From Anolis sagrei (lineage: Eukaryota; Chordata; Lepidosauria; Squamata; Anolidae): 64,000 nt of DNA. The stretch is from positions 161,306,778 through 161,370,777 of the forward strand of contig NC_090024.1 in the NCBI RefSeq assembly GCF_037176765.1, given 5' to 3'. Numbering within the stretch: the stretch's first letter is position 1; every line of letters starts with the position of its first letter. Of this stretch, positions 37,620-47,512 are shown piece by piece. A program made the position numbers and the translations under genes. Below the pieces are notes generated by a model, which saw only the letters and a program-made list of their open reading frames with translations, did not search any database and was not told the origin of the DNA.

Positions 37620-40600
37620 TTACCTGTGAGCCAAAGATAAAACTATTTTTTATTCAAAGCACTCGAAAGTAATTTCATCATAGAATACTTCTACAGAGCA
37701 AGCATTTATAGCAACAATGAAATAAAATGTCTGGGTGAAAACTGTGCTGCGTGAAAGAAATTAATGGGGATAATAAAAGGATTTATATATTAATAGTGTA
37801 CACAATTTTTTTTAAATCTATGGAAATTATATATTTTATTGCAATTTTTCTTTTCAGCAATCCAAAGCCTGCCCTCACCTGGCAGAAATTGGAAGTATCT
37901 ACTTTTTTTGTCAACTGTCAAAAAGACCAGAAAAAATTGCTGCAAATATTAATAAATATATAGATTAAAACATTTTTAATTATTTTCAAAAGCATGCACA
38001 ACTCAGTTTCCATATATTTTCTTTCATCACCACCAGCCTCACCATAACAAGCCCAATTCTTCTTACATTGGAATTACTACAAATATATAAATGTATCAAA
38101 CAAGAATATTTGCAATGAACATAAAGAATAACTTGTACTAGTTCTTACCACGTCTTCTATTGTACAAATTTGATGGGTCACCATGAGCCAGGTACAATTT
38201 TGCTTCTGTACTTCAAAGCCTGTGGTAGCCTATAATGAGAAAACAATTTTATTAGTCTACTCAAACACAGAAACCAACTCTTCTTAAATCCCAATGCGCC
38301 TATATAAAAACCACTAGAAACTCCCAAAACTGAGGAAGATGAAATGCCAAGTGATAGGGCTGCATGGTGCTTCCCAACTAGACGTTTATTCTGCAATATT
38401 CCTATCTCAGACAAGTAATTTTACAGGGAGTCCAAATGATACTATTTGCCTCCTATGTTTTACCAGACAAAGCTGTTACCAGGAAGAAGGATTAAATGGA
38501 CATTTCTAGAGTTCCTACCACTCACAGTTCAAAGGTATAATATAGTTTTTTAATATTTTTCCCCACAACATATTTTCTCTGGTAAGAAAGAACAGAAAAG
38601 AAAATGATGGAAAATGTGGGAAGAGGATATGGTATATACATAAGACTTCTTAACCTTTTCCTACTCATGACCCCTTTCCACTGAGAAACTTTTACATGGC
38701 CTTGGGTATATAAAAAGGGCCTTTTGGAGTCCTCCTGGATAATGGATCAGTACCAAAATAGGTATAAATTGTGCTCATAATGAAACAGCATTTGCAAGGC
38801 TTGCTAAACAGGCTGATTTTTCTTTTTTTATGGAATACAGCTGAAGCGTTTTCTGAAGAGCCTACTGTAAACACTACACATTTGTTCAATGTCTAAAATA
38901 ACCACTGCTAATATTTTTCATGACCCCAACACTGAGCTAAGGGGACCATATTTGAGGTTGGGGCCCACAATTTAAGAAGCAGTGGTCTAGAGCTTCCATA
39001 TAATTTCATGACTGAATTGATCCAACGATAACCTCTTAAAATCCCGAATACATTTTGTCTAGTAGCTCAAGTGGGTTAAACCGCTGAGCTGCTGAACATA
39101 ATGACCGAAAGGTTGGCGGTTCGAATCCGGGGAGTGGGGTGAGCTCCCGCTGTTAGTCCCAGCTTCTGCCAACCTAGCAGTTCAACAACATGCAAATGTG
39201 AGATCAATCGGTACCATTCTGGTGGGAAGGAAACAGTGCTCCATGCAGTCATGCTGGCCACATGACCTTGGAGGCATCTACAGACAACGGTGGCTCCTCA
39301 GCTTAGAAATTGAGATGACTCCCCCTCTGCCGGAGTTAGACACAACTAGACTTAATGTCAGGGGAAACCTTAGTAGCTCTAGAAGACTGATGCCTGTGCT
39401 CCTGTTCAAAAGATTTCTCCTAACTTTCTGTTCCAGTGATAACTGGATTTTGGAAAAAAAAGTCTTCTTGTGGAAACAAGGATTGGGGATAAAGCTTCAG
39501 TGGAGACACCCTTTCCCAATAATAATAAGTGTTTCAAGAATAAATTTGTCTTACAAATGATGTGTTAATTATGAGTAATTTCTAAGTCGGATGTTTGTAA
39601 CTAAGGGGTTGCTGATCTATGTAAACATATGGAAGATTATAAACACACATGTTTGTGTATACATATCTATAAATAGAAAAGTCTAAGTTTTTGGGGGGTA
39701 TTGTTCCATGATCCTGATGGAGATCAAAAGGGGGCGCTAGACAAAGAAGGATAGTCCATTTTATGGGGGAAGAGGGTTGAAGGAGTTAAATCACACATGG
39801 GCAAACTTCAGCCCCCGTGTGTTTTGGACTTCCACAATTCCTGACAGCCTACCTGCAGTCAGGAATTGTGGGAGTTGGGAGTCCAAAACACCTGGAGGAC
39901 CGAAGTTTCCCCATTGCAGAGTTAAACCATTTATCTATACGAATAAAAATGTAATGTTCGTTTGTGGGATTAACATAACTCAAAAACCACTAGATGAATT
40001 GACACCAAATTTGGACACAATACACCAATCGGGCCAATGAGTGACCATTACTCATAAAAACACTGAAAAACACAGTGGAAGAGACTTAAAAAGCAACAAA
40101 AAAAACCCACACCAAACAATAACATTACAACACATGCACAAAACCACATATATCTATGTATACACATACATAGATATACATAAATATATACACACATATG
40201 TATACACATTAGGGCTGTCCAAACACAGAAAAATTTGTTTCTAAACTCGATTCGTTTTTAAGGGTTTTTTGCGTTTTGTTATTTAAAAGAATTCCAAAAT
40301 TTTCCTTAAAAAAAGTTCGGTATTTACGAAATTTCGGAAATCATAAAACAATTACGAAACAATTACGAATCGATTACGAATCGATTCGTTAATGGCGGCC
40401 GCGATCGCGCAATACGCTAAAAAAACTTCTGAAGCTTCCCTCTCCCTCTGTTGTTGACTGTTGGTGTGATAATTTTTTTTTTCACTGAGAAAACAAACAG
40501 CAACCCTAAAACTTGCACCAGACATGCGGAAATAATAACGAAACATTTACGAATCAATAACGAATCAATTCCGAAATGAATTGGAAAAATTCGTTTCGTT

Positions 40601-42881
40601 TTTAGTTGCTCCTGAATGGTTCAATATCGCTTCATTATATAAAAAAATAACGAATTTTTAACGAATTACGAAATTACGGAACGAAACCGCCCAGCCCTAA
40701 TACACATACACAAAACACTATACACAGACTGGGCCACAGTAACGCATGGCAGGGGACAGCTAGTAATAAATAAATAATAAAACCTTATTTATATACTAGG
40801 CCTGGGCGGTTTCGTTCGTTAATTTTGTAATTCGTTAAATATTCGTAAATTTTAGCAATTACGAAACGATTACAAAACTTATTTTTAAACCCGGAAGTGT
40901 TTTTAAATATTGAAACGGCAGGCGCCAAAAATTTTTGTATTTCCGTCCATTTCAGAAATACGTAAGATGGCCGCCTGGCGATGCTTGCTGGGAGCTCTCC
41001 TCTCTCTCCTCTCTTAGCCAGGGCGAGCGGCGAGCGAGAGGGCGAGCGAGAGGGCGAGCGGCGAGCGAGAGGGCGAGCGAGAGGGCGAGCGGCGAGCGAG
41101 AGGGCAAGCGGCGAGCGAGAGGGCCCGCCAGAGTGAGTGCCTGCCTTCCCTCCTTAATAATAATTTCTCCTCCCTATTCTACTAAATTAATAATTAAATT
41201 AAAAAAATATTTAAAAAATATTGAAAAAAAGGGCACCATCTTTACAAAATGTTTTGTAAATATTAACGAAATTTCGTAAATACCGAACTTTTTTAAGGGA
41301 AAATTTTGTAATTATTTTAAATATCGAAACAAAAAAACCCCCCAAATACAAATCGATTTTAGAAACAAATGTTTGCGTTGTTACCCAGGCCTATTATATA
41401 CTGCTCTATCTCCCAGAGGGGAATTCAGGGCAGTTTCCAAGCAACATCACCAAAACATACAGAGTAAACAGTGTAACATAAAATTAACAAAACAACATAA
41501 GCATAAAATTATCACAATAACACATATATATTAAAAGTAATCCTGCCTGTTCAGAGCAATTAAAAGCCTGGGCAGAGGTTAGTGCAAACTCAAAATATGA
41601 GGGGACCGGGAATACAATGCTAGAACAGGCTAACAGCAATAGCAGGTACAGGTCTGTGGCTGCTCATTTCCAGGGCCTATTAGAGGGATGACCAGGGTAA
41701 TGGGTAGGAAGTATAAGGTCATATTTAACAATGTTTGGGGTTGTTTTCCAGTTATTCCCCCTACTCATGCTGCCCTTGTCCAAACAACCATCCTTTATGA
41801 CAGGGGTCCTCAAACTTTTTAAACAGAGGGCCAGGTCACAGTCCCTTAAACTGTTGGGGGGCCGGATTATAATTTTAAAAAAATGAATGAATTCCTCTGC
41901 ACACTGCACATATCTTATTTGTAGTGCAAAAAGCACTTTAAAACAATACAATAATAACAATGAAGAACAATTTTAACGAATATAAACTTATTAGTATTCC
42001 AATGGAAAGTGTGGGCCTACTTTTGGCTGAGATAGGATTGTTGTTGTGTGCTTTCAAGTTCTTTCAGACTTAGGCAAGTACATGACCTTGGGGGGCCGTA
42101 CCCGGCCCCTGGCCATAGTTTGAGGACCCCTGCTGTATTATTTATTTATTTATTTACTACATTTATATGCCGCCCTTCTCACCCCGAAGGGGTCTCAGAG
42201 TGGCTTACAATATATATTTTCATACAATGTATTATATTATTAGCATAGTACAATATCAGTATATATTACTATATTGCACTATACCATTATATTGTAATGG
42301 TATATAGGGGGGGGGGGGATAATCAACAAAAATAGGGGGAAATTGTTTTCCTCCTCCAACTCCCCCGCATAAAATGGGACTGTCCTTCTGTCTAGGCTCC
42401 CTTTTGGAGTCTGCCCGGAGGATGGAACAGTTCAGTTTCTTGATTGGCTCCTTTGCTGCTTGATGAATCTGGGCCAAAGATGACACAGGAAGGGAGAAAG
42501 GGGAGGAAGGTATATGAGGGAAGTCCCTCCATTATTTGAGGTTGGGTAATGAAGGGTTTGTATGCCACGTCTGGCCCAAGTCCACGTAGGGGCCTTTGTG
42601 GTACAAACCAGCACCCACTGACTTACATGTGTGTTCAGGCAGGCAGGCAGACACGTATGAAGGGGTGGGTGCCCCGTTCTCACCTGGCCGCGCGGAGGGG
42701 GGCGGGGCGCCGGCGGCTGCTCCAGGACGACCACGCGCCCCGAGCACGAGCTGGTGGTGCAGAAGCTCTCGCGGCCGTTGAGGAGCCGCACCAGGTCCTC
42801 GATGGGCTCGTCCACGCTGCCCTTGCGGCTCTCGTCCGCGCGCGAGAGGCGCTGCGCTTTCCAGTGCTCGAAATCAGCCAT
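30248..42881 (-). CDS. TYW3: TYW3, tRNA wybutosine-synthesizing protein 3 (six coding exons)
   Basis: Spliced coding sequence, in transcript order: 42881-42684, 38229-38149, 33237-33139, 32169-32098, 31099-30966, 30470-30248. Lengths 198, 81, 99, 72, 134 and 223 sum to 807 nt, or 268 residues plus TAG. All five introns are GT-AG and the frame stays open. The product matches vertebrate TYW3 throughout (human about 259 residues): TTSSCSGR at 42-49, GFEVQKQNC in exon 2, [11 protein letters not shown] in exon 3, [10 protein letters not shown] in exon 4 and ANQKMEEN in exon 5. By family knowledge TYW3 is the AdoMet-dependent methyltransferase of the third-stage step of wybutosine formation at G37 of tRNA-Phe. 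The start [10 protein letters not shown] fits the human start; an in-frame ATG at 42968 lies further up in the CpG tract and is less likely. Oddities are a proline-rich end to exon 1 and a C-terminal tail less acidic than in human. CRYZ is its divergent neighbour. Confidence 0.93.
30966..31099 (-). CDS. TYW3: TYW3 coding exon 5 (residues 151-195, Arg195 split)
   Basis: 134 nt, acceptor TGTAG, donor GTTTGT; it ends two bases into an Arg codon completed by exon 6. It encodes [20 protein letters not shown], then [19 protein letters not shown], very close to human. Confidence 0.93.
32098..32169 (-). CDS. TYW3: TYW3 coding exon 4 (residues 127-150)
   Basis: A 72-nt exon found by looking for the missing human block between exons 3 and 5. 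Acceptor TTACAG, donor GTATAT, phase 0. It encodes [20 protein letters not shown] followed by KIIM, where human has [19 protein letters not shown]. Confidence 0.92.
33139..33237 (-). CDS. TYW3: TYW3 coding exon 3 (residues 94-126)
   Basis: 99 nt, phase 0, acceptor TTTCAG and donor GTAAAG. It encodes [18 protein letters not shown], then [15 protein letters not shown], nearly identical to the human [17 protein letters not shown] block. Confidence 0.93.
33349..33480. mobile_element. short Tigger/mariner-type MITE in a TYW3 intron
   Basis: CATATTTCATTGATTCTAAG at the left and CTAAGAATCAAGTATTTAG at the right are inverted versions of each other around about 90 bp. It lies just upstream (in gene orientation) of TYW3 exon 3. 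Confidence 0.55.
34050..36845. other. TYW3 intron sequence without recognised element
   Basis: Part of the intron between exons 2 and 3. Apart from a 16-base C run at 34912-34927 nothing bounded was seen. Confidence 0.4.
36850..37620 (+). mobile_element. L2 LINE 3' end split by a Tigger-like MITE
   Basis: Left part reads [16 protein letters not shown], then [17 protein letters not shown]-like sequence in shifted frames (L2 pattern). After the MITE the 3' UTR resumes (CACCTTAAACTTTGTGGAGG) and ends in an (ATT)n tail at about 37581-37619. Confidence 0.7.
37115..37498. mobile_element. Tigger-like MITE (CAGGCAGT ends)
   Basis: Ends CAGGCAGTTTCTAATTATGA and TAACTCGTGGACTGCCTG with TA on each side. 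This is the stand-alone form of the inner element found nested at 13.9-14.6 kb. A partial copy is at 39385-39615. Confidence 0.75.
38149..38229 (-). CDS. TYW3: TYW3 coding exon 2 (residues 67-93)
   Basis: 81 nt, phase 0 at both ends, acceptor TTATAG and donor GTAAGA. It encodes [12 protein letters not shown], then TWLMVTHQ and ICTIEDV, matching human [19 protein letters not shown]. Confidence 0.93.
38645..38990. mobile_element. hAT-like element in TYW3 intron 1
   Basis: Begins GACTTCTTAACC and ends TTTAAGAAGCAGTGG, an inverted pair, with GACCCC-type subterminal sequence at both ends. No clear 8-bp duplication was found. Confidence 0.5.
39069..39371 (+). mobile_element. Sauria-type SINE, 5' truncated
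   Basis: GTGGGTTAAACCGCTGAGC through a B-box-like GGTTCGAATCC to GACACAACTAGACTTAATG, then GGGGAAACC. AGTAGCTC flanks both sides (39061-39068, 39072 onward at 39372-39379). Confidence 0.85.
39794..39917. mobile_element. short fold-back MITE (TGGGCAAACTT family)
   Basis: CATGGGCAAACTTCAG and CTGACAGCCTACCTGCAGTCAG-like inner sequence fold back on each other; a second copy is at 43097-43187. Confidence 0.6.
39934..40763 (+). mobile_element. Helitron, non-autonomous, carrying a hAT MITE
   Basis: Starts TCTATACGAATAAAAATG after an A and ends with a short hairpin (GCCACAGTAACGCATGGC), then GGGGACAGCTAG before a T. This fits Helitron rules: 5' TC, 3' CTAG preceded by a hairpin, insertion between A and T without duplication. 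No Rep/helicase ORF is present. A 490-bp hAT MITE fills much of its middle. Confidence 0.8.
40210..40699. mobile_element. hAT MITE 1 (ACGAA-rich), inside the Helitron
   Basis: Ends TAGGGCTGTCC and CGCCCAGCCCTA; ATACACAT duplicated on both sides (40202-40209, 40700-40707). The interior is full of TTACGAA / TTCGTAA repeats and a CGATCGCG core. Confidence 0.88.
40764..41560 (-). mobile_element. L2-type LINE 3' end split by hAT MITE 2
   Basis: Reversed AAATA tail and TTATTTATATAC on the left, then after the MITE TATACTGCTCTATCTCCCAG and GAATTCAGGGCAG. The split point carries the MITE's 8-bp duplication. Confidence 0.7.
40797..41393. mobile_element. hAT MITE 2 (ACGAA-rich), inverted relative to MITE 1
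   Basis: Ends TAGGCCTGGG and CCCAGGCCTA with TTATATAC on both sides (40789-40796, 41394-41401). Its right part is the reverse complement of the left part of MITE 1. Inside is a GC-rich array of GCGAGCGAGAGG-type units at about 41023-41120. Confidence 0.9.
41801..42132. mobile_element. hAT MITE (CAGGGGTCCTCAAACT ends)
   Basis: CAGGGGTCCTCAAACTTTTT at the left, AGTTTGAGGACCCCTG at the right. Flanks CTTTATGA / CTGTATTA match at 6 of 8. Same family as 61857-62197 and the left part of 50186-52571. Confidence 0.85.
42133..42300 (-). mobile_element. L2-type LINE 3' tail
   Basis: Reversed tail (TTATTTATTTATTTACTACA), CCGCCCTTCTCACCCCGAAG and GGCTTACAA. It ends near a 12-base G run at 42307-42318. 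Confidence 0.65.
42684..42881 (-). CDS. TYW3: TYW3 coding exon 1 (residues 1-66)
   Basis: Begins at ATG 42881 and ends in CAG before a GTGAGA donor at 42683. It carries [18 protein letters not shown] and TTSSCSGR, close to human. The last residues, roughly 56-66 ([11 protein letters not shown]), have no counterpart in human, where this exon ends soon after the LLLDR-like segment. The extension is GC-rich and lies in the CpG tract, and there is no GT closer to the ancestral exon end that would remove it. Confidence 0.92.
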
Positions 42882-43010
42882 GAGGGCCGGGAACGGCGTC
42901 ACTCCTGAGAGCGCGCGGGCGCCGCCATTTTTAATCCGACGGCGGCGCGGCTGGGACAAACTTGGCATCTAAAACGCGAACGCGCGCCCGCTAAAAACAA
43001 GCAAAAATTC
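42690..43010. promoter_or_regulatory. CpG-rich promoter tract of TYW3
   Basis: Dense CpG sequence covers TYW3 exon 1 and about 130 bp upstream of its ATG, in an otherwise CpG-poor window. It contains CGCGCGGGCG and a CCGCCATTTT stretch (YY1-like GCCATTTT core) just upstream of the start, as at many TATA-less promoters. No TATA box is evident. Confidence 0.65.
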
Positions 43011-43096
43011 CCATTGAAGTGGCTGCAAAAAGCCAATGCCTTCAATCGTACGACCTGCTGCTTAATCCCTTCCGGACCGAAACCTTCCCTGTAGAA

Positions 43097-43187
43097 CAGG
43101 CATGGGCAAACCTCGCCCCTCCAGGTGTTTTTGGACTTGTGGGAGTTGAAGTCCAAAACACCTGGAGGGCAGGTTTGCCCATGCTTG
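43097..43187. mobile_element. short fold-back MITE (CAGGCATGGGCAAACCT)
   Basis: CAGGCATGGGCAAACCT and AGGTTTGCCCATGCTTG with inner CCTCCAGGTGTTTTTGGACT folding back. The element is 91 bp and lies between the two promoter tracts of the divergent gene pair. Confidence 0.75.
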
Positions 43188-43374
43188 GTCTAGAATGGAT
43201 ACGGTTTGACTCCGTGTTAGTGCTATAGAATCCTGGGAGTTGCAGTTTTACAAGGTCCGTAGCCTTTCCTGCCGCAATGCCAAACTACAGCTCCCAGGAT
43301 GCCAGACCATTGGACCATGGTGGTTAAAGTGAGCGTTTCCCTGCACATTCCTAATAAGGCGCTTCCAAAGAGGG

Positions 43375-43517
43375 TGGAGGCTCCTCCTTTGGAAGCTTGT
43401 AAACAGAGGCTGGATGGCCATCTGTCGGGGGTGCTTTGAATGCAATTTTCCTGCTTCTTGGCAGAATGGGGTTGGACTGGATGGCCCATGAGGTCTCTTC
43501 CAACTCTAGGATTCTAT
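43375..43517 (+). mobile_element. CR1 LINE 3' end, short
   Basis: AAACAGAGGCTGGATGGCCA, then GGCCCATGAGGTCTCTTCC and one ATTCTAT unit: the last 140 bp of CR1. Confidence 0.85.
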
Positions 43518-43689
43518 CCAGTTTTTTTTTTTTTTATTGCTCCAGAGTAAACTTCATAAACTGCCAAACAAGTGCTACTCAGATACACCTCAACTCTAAA
43601 TTCAGTAAAGCGAACTGACATCTTTTATGAGCCTGATTCGGGAAGAGTGTAAGACCACTGCTTGTTCCTACGTGTACACTTCTCCTGTT

Positions 43690-43870
43690 CTGAGACCTCA
43701 GTTGGCGCATGCGTAATAGTGAGTCTCTCGGCTAGGCGAAGAAAATTCATTTGCGCATGCGCGTACGTGGGAGAATCCAGTCAATCCGGAATTTAACAGA
43801 AGGCGCATCCGTAGCCTTAGTTGGCTGCAGGCACTGATTTCGGCAGCAGGGGGCGCCCTTGTGGTTGTCA
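43690..43870. promoter_or_regulatory. NRF1-type promoter tract in the TYW3/CRYZ divergent spacer
   Basis: Two NRF1-type palindromes, GCGCATGCG at 43705-43713 and GCGCATGCGC at 43753-43762, sit about 50 bp apart in non-repetitive CpG-containing sequence, followed by a CAGGGGGCGCC stretch near 43845. The tract is the best candidate for the CRYZ promoter or a far part of a shared promoter. Vertebrate CRYZ usually has a non-coding first exon; its position here is not resolved. Confidence 0.5.
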
Positions 43871-44240
43871 GGTGCGAAATATAGAACTCCCCACTGTCAA
43901 AGCAGTTACGGCAGTTGCTTCTTGCTGCTGGGAACTCCTAATACCAAGGAGCTTAGCTTGGACCCTGATCATTCCTGACTTTGGCCCTATCTACATTGAC
44001 CATTTAATACAGTTCCACACCGGTACTGAAGAAAGTGGTTTTGTGATGGATTATATAGTAAGTCCTGGAACCAGATGATGTTGACACAAACGAAAGGGCT
44101 TTCTTTTGCAATCCAGTTCAAAGCAAATAATATTTTTACAGCTGTGCCAAAGGGGCCAAGATCTGTTCCTTGGGTTATTTGGGGCCCTGATTCAGAAAAC
44201 TGCATCAGAGAGACCGCAGAGAGACTGCTCTAATTTCTTA

Positions 44241-44557
44241 GGCCCCTTCCACACAGCTGAATAAAATCTCACATTATCTGCTTTGAACTGGAATATATGG
44301 CAGTGTGGACTCAGATAACCCAGTTCAAAGCAAATATTGTGGGATTTTCTGCCTTGATATTCTGGGTGTTATGGCTGTGTGGAAGGGGTCCAAAAGCAGA
44401 AGTGATTCAGCTTCTTAGGGCCCTTCCACACAGCCCTATATCCCAGAATATTAAGGCAGAAAATCCCACATTATCTGAGTGTGGACTCAGATAACCCACT
44501 TCAAAGCAGATATTGTGAGATTTTCTGCCCCGATATTCTGGGTTATATGGCTGTGTT
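44241..44557. mobile_element. two adjacent palindromic MITEs (GGCCCTTCCACACAGC family)
   Basis: Copies at 44241-44401 and 44418-44557, each starting GG(C)CCCTTCCACACAGC with the complement at or near the right end and the inner palindrome around CAGATAACCCA. Confidence 0.82.
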
Positions 44558-45194
44558 GCACTAGTTATATACTTGCACAAGTATTCGTGTAAGGCAAATT
44601 AGGTTTCTCAGTTGTTAGAAAGATTTACCTAGTTATTTCCCTGAACTATTAGGAACAAAAATATGCCGATGCACAAAATATAGCAGATCTTCAGAAGTGT
44701 TATTTCAGTTGCCCTAAAGCATATACTCTCCCATAAGATATATTGGTTTTAAATCATGCTCTGAAGAGATCAAAAATAGGTAGTCTTCATTAAAAGTAAC
44801 ATAGTTGAATTACTTACAAACTTCATGTATTCAGCATACAGGTATATTTCTTATTGGTCGAGAGTTGAAACAGTAAGTTCTCTAAGGCATTCTAATTCAG
44901 TCTCTTCTCTGTTGCACACAGACTAACACCCTCTTCAGTCTAATACATTACTGCACATTGACTCAATAAAGACTGACTACACACTGCAGCATACCGACAC
45001 TAACCGACTTCTAAACTGTACTGTACCATTTCTAATGTACCACTTCTAATGCAAAGTCTTAGGCCCTTCCACACAGCCCTATATTCCAGAATATCAATAC
45101 AGTAAGCAATCTGAATTATATACTTACAAATGATGAGTATAGGAGGCTTGTAGAAGTTGGAAATTTTGTTGCTATTTCCAGCAAAATAAGGATG

Positions 45195-45440
45195 ACGAAA
45201 TCATTTCTTTAAATTTATTTATTTATTTATTTTGTATCAAAAGCGTTGCATACATTAGTATAAAACCGATAAAAATAGGAGCGCAGGTGGCTAAATATCT
45301 TTTGACCAAAAATGGGCAACAGCAATGGCATTGTCTGTTGCCTCCAACAATTCTTCCTCTGTACATGAGGCAGAGCATAGTGGACAAGCATACAGATGTG
45401 GAGTGGTCTGTTCTGCATTTCTTTAAATGATAGATCTCAA
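45195..45440 (-). mobile_element. LINE ORF C-terminal end
   Basis: The minus strand holds the same end as at 63.3 kb: its shifted frame reads HICMLVHYALPHVQRKNC where the coding frame has HLYACPLCPASCTEEEL-like sequence. An (AAATA)n tail follows at about 45210-45230. Confidence 0.7.
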
Positions 45441-45508
45441 AATACAGCAAGTCATTATTCAAAGTGTGACAAAGAACACTGGTCCTTGCTTCTGTGTTTG
45501 TCTGCACC

Positions 45509-46990
45509 GGTGTGCTGTCGTGCCTGGAGGCTATAAAACTCTTAGTGAAAGAGACATAGATGTTTCACCCAGGGGATTGCTTCTTGCCTTCCTTTAAAGA
45601 ACTGGAACTCCCAAGGACCAAAACACTGTAGATAACTCAAAATAGGTTTTATTGTTCACAAAGAGTTATCCCTTTAAGGCAATAAGCTGGAAGTTTCAAA
45701 GGGGGTAAAGGAAATCTAAATTACAGTCTCTGGTTGTCTTGGGTCCAAGGAGATTTTGCAGCTGAGAACCCTTTCCTGTTCCCTCTTTTCTCAATGGCTG
45801 TGAAGGTTGGAACAAACACAACCCCCATCCAATGGCCTATGTTGAAGGCACAGAGTCTTCCTTTTGATGCCAAAGGACCGGTTTGAAGGCGCTTGGGTCT
45901 CCTCAACGTTGTCCAGGGCGATCTGGACATGAAACATGAGTCCCAAGGGTAAAACCTTAGAATTGGTGATGAGAGGTGTCATGAATCTAACCTTTTGCCA
46001 GGAAGGCCGAAGCCTGGAAAGACAGTAGCTGACATGTTCAGAGATAGGCAGGAGAGCTAAGAGGCAAGAGGGAGGAGTCAGCCGACTCCTGATTGGCTAG
46101 AGCGGTCAGGGGAGGAGCTAGCTTTTAGAGGGAAAAAAGGCTGTGTCTTTTTGACAAGCTGGGGGGAAGAGCTTTAAACATCGGAGAATGTAGTAGTACT
46201 TTAGGAAGAGGGAGCTGAGAGGAATTTAGACAGGGAGAACTTTTGAAGTGAGCCTTGGGATCAGAACATAGGATAGGCAAAGGTTCCTGGTTCACTGTAC
46301 AGAGAAGGGTCAGTGTAGGAAAGCCTATTTTGCTCTGTGAGACAGTCAGTGGTCTGTTCTCAGGGACACACTGTGTCAAAGTAGTGAGCAGTGTGGAGCA
46401 AGGAACTCACAGGGAACAAAAGTTAAAGTCTTGAGAGAAGACTGCTTGTCTGAACCAGCTAAGCCATTAAGCTTTTGTACCACTCTTATGAAGAGTTGTT
46501 TTGTTCACCAAATTTCAATAAACCTGTTGCTTATTTCATCTTAAACTGGTGTCTGCCTCGGTCTGTCACAATCATTAGACCTCTGTTAGCCTGAAGACAA
46601 CTCAATTTCAGTCCAGTCAGCTAGAGAAGCAGTCTTTAAAGAAGAACAAGAGTTTGAATCCACTTTACCTATTTTCACATTCACACTTATGTTTTCCTCA
46701 GACATATTTAATTGAGGTGGTGGCGGCGAATCTACCTAATACATCAGTCATTAACATCGTTAGCACAGTTGGTCACTTAACAATATTACTGAGGTGGGAT
46801 AAGAGAGTCTTTCCCCCTCGTCATAGTCCTTTTATCTTCGTTAAAGTAGTGTCCAGCTGAACGTTAACATCTTTACACTGCTGGTAGAGGTGGGATTGCT
46901 TGTCCCCTCTGCCCAGTGTGTCGCTTATCTCCTTTACACTGGTGGCAGCGGTGGGATTGTTTGTGCCCCCTGCCCAAGATTTCTTTGATC
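45509..46990. mobile_element. LTR-element fossil region
   Basis: 45978-46569 looks like a plus-strand LTR: TGTCA start, GATTGGCT CCAAT-type box, AATAAA near 46519 and a CTGTCACA end. 45509-45977 resembles a second LTR in reverse orientation. A leader-like stretch with GGTGGCAGCGGTGGGAT, as follows the LTR in some Gypsy-type elements, lies near 46943-46961. No gag or pol is seen. Relic, age and exact family uncertain. Confidence 0.45.
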
Positions 46991-47512
46991 TTTGTTGTAA
47001 GAGGTAACTTAATTAAGGGTTTTAGAGCCAAGTTACTTTTTCACATCTATCTGATAGAAAGTTTGATGGTAGAATGGAAAAGGAAAAACTCTGCCCTCCT
47101 CCAGGAAGAGGTGGAGCCAAGCAATTGAGCTGAGGAAGCAATATAACTGGTGCAAACAACATTAATTGACAGCTATAAATAACCAATCAATCCAACTATA
47201 CATTTACAAACTAAGCAAGTATGGGCATGTTATACAGTTTAAAACCTTTGCACTTTAAAGTTCTACACACAGGTGGCGGCACTCGCGCCATCACAACCGG
47301 ACTTTCAGTGGTGATGCTGGTTCTCTTTATTGATAGGCTAAACATTTTGTAAAACTAAAACCCAAAGGTGATGAATAACAGAATAAAATGGGTGGTGTAG
47401 CTCTGATTTAAATTTTAGAGGAAGAAGTCTGTTAGTTTATCTATTTTCTCAAAATTAGGAAAGGCAGTCAAGTTTAAGGCAGTGTATTTTATCTCTGATT
47501 TGCCAGGTTGCC

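Noticed and set aside
42432-42968. 178-codon minus-strand ORF over TYW3 exon 1 as a single-exon protein
   Set aside because: Only the part from 42881 to 42684 aligns with TYW3; the rest reads into the intron past a good donor, and the upstream part lies in the CpG promoter tract.
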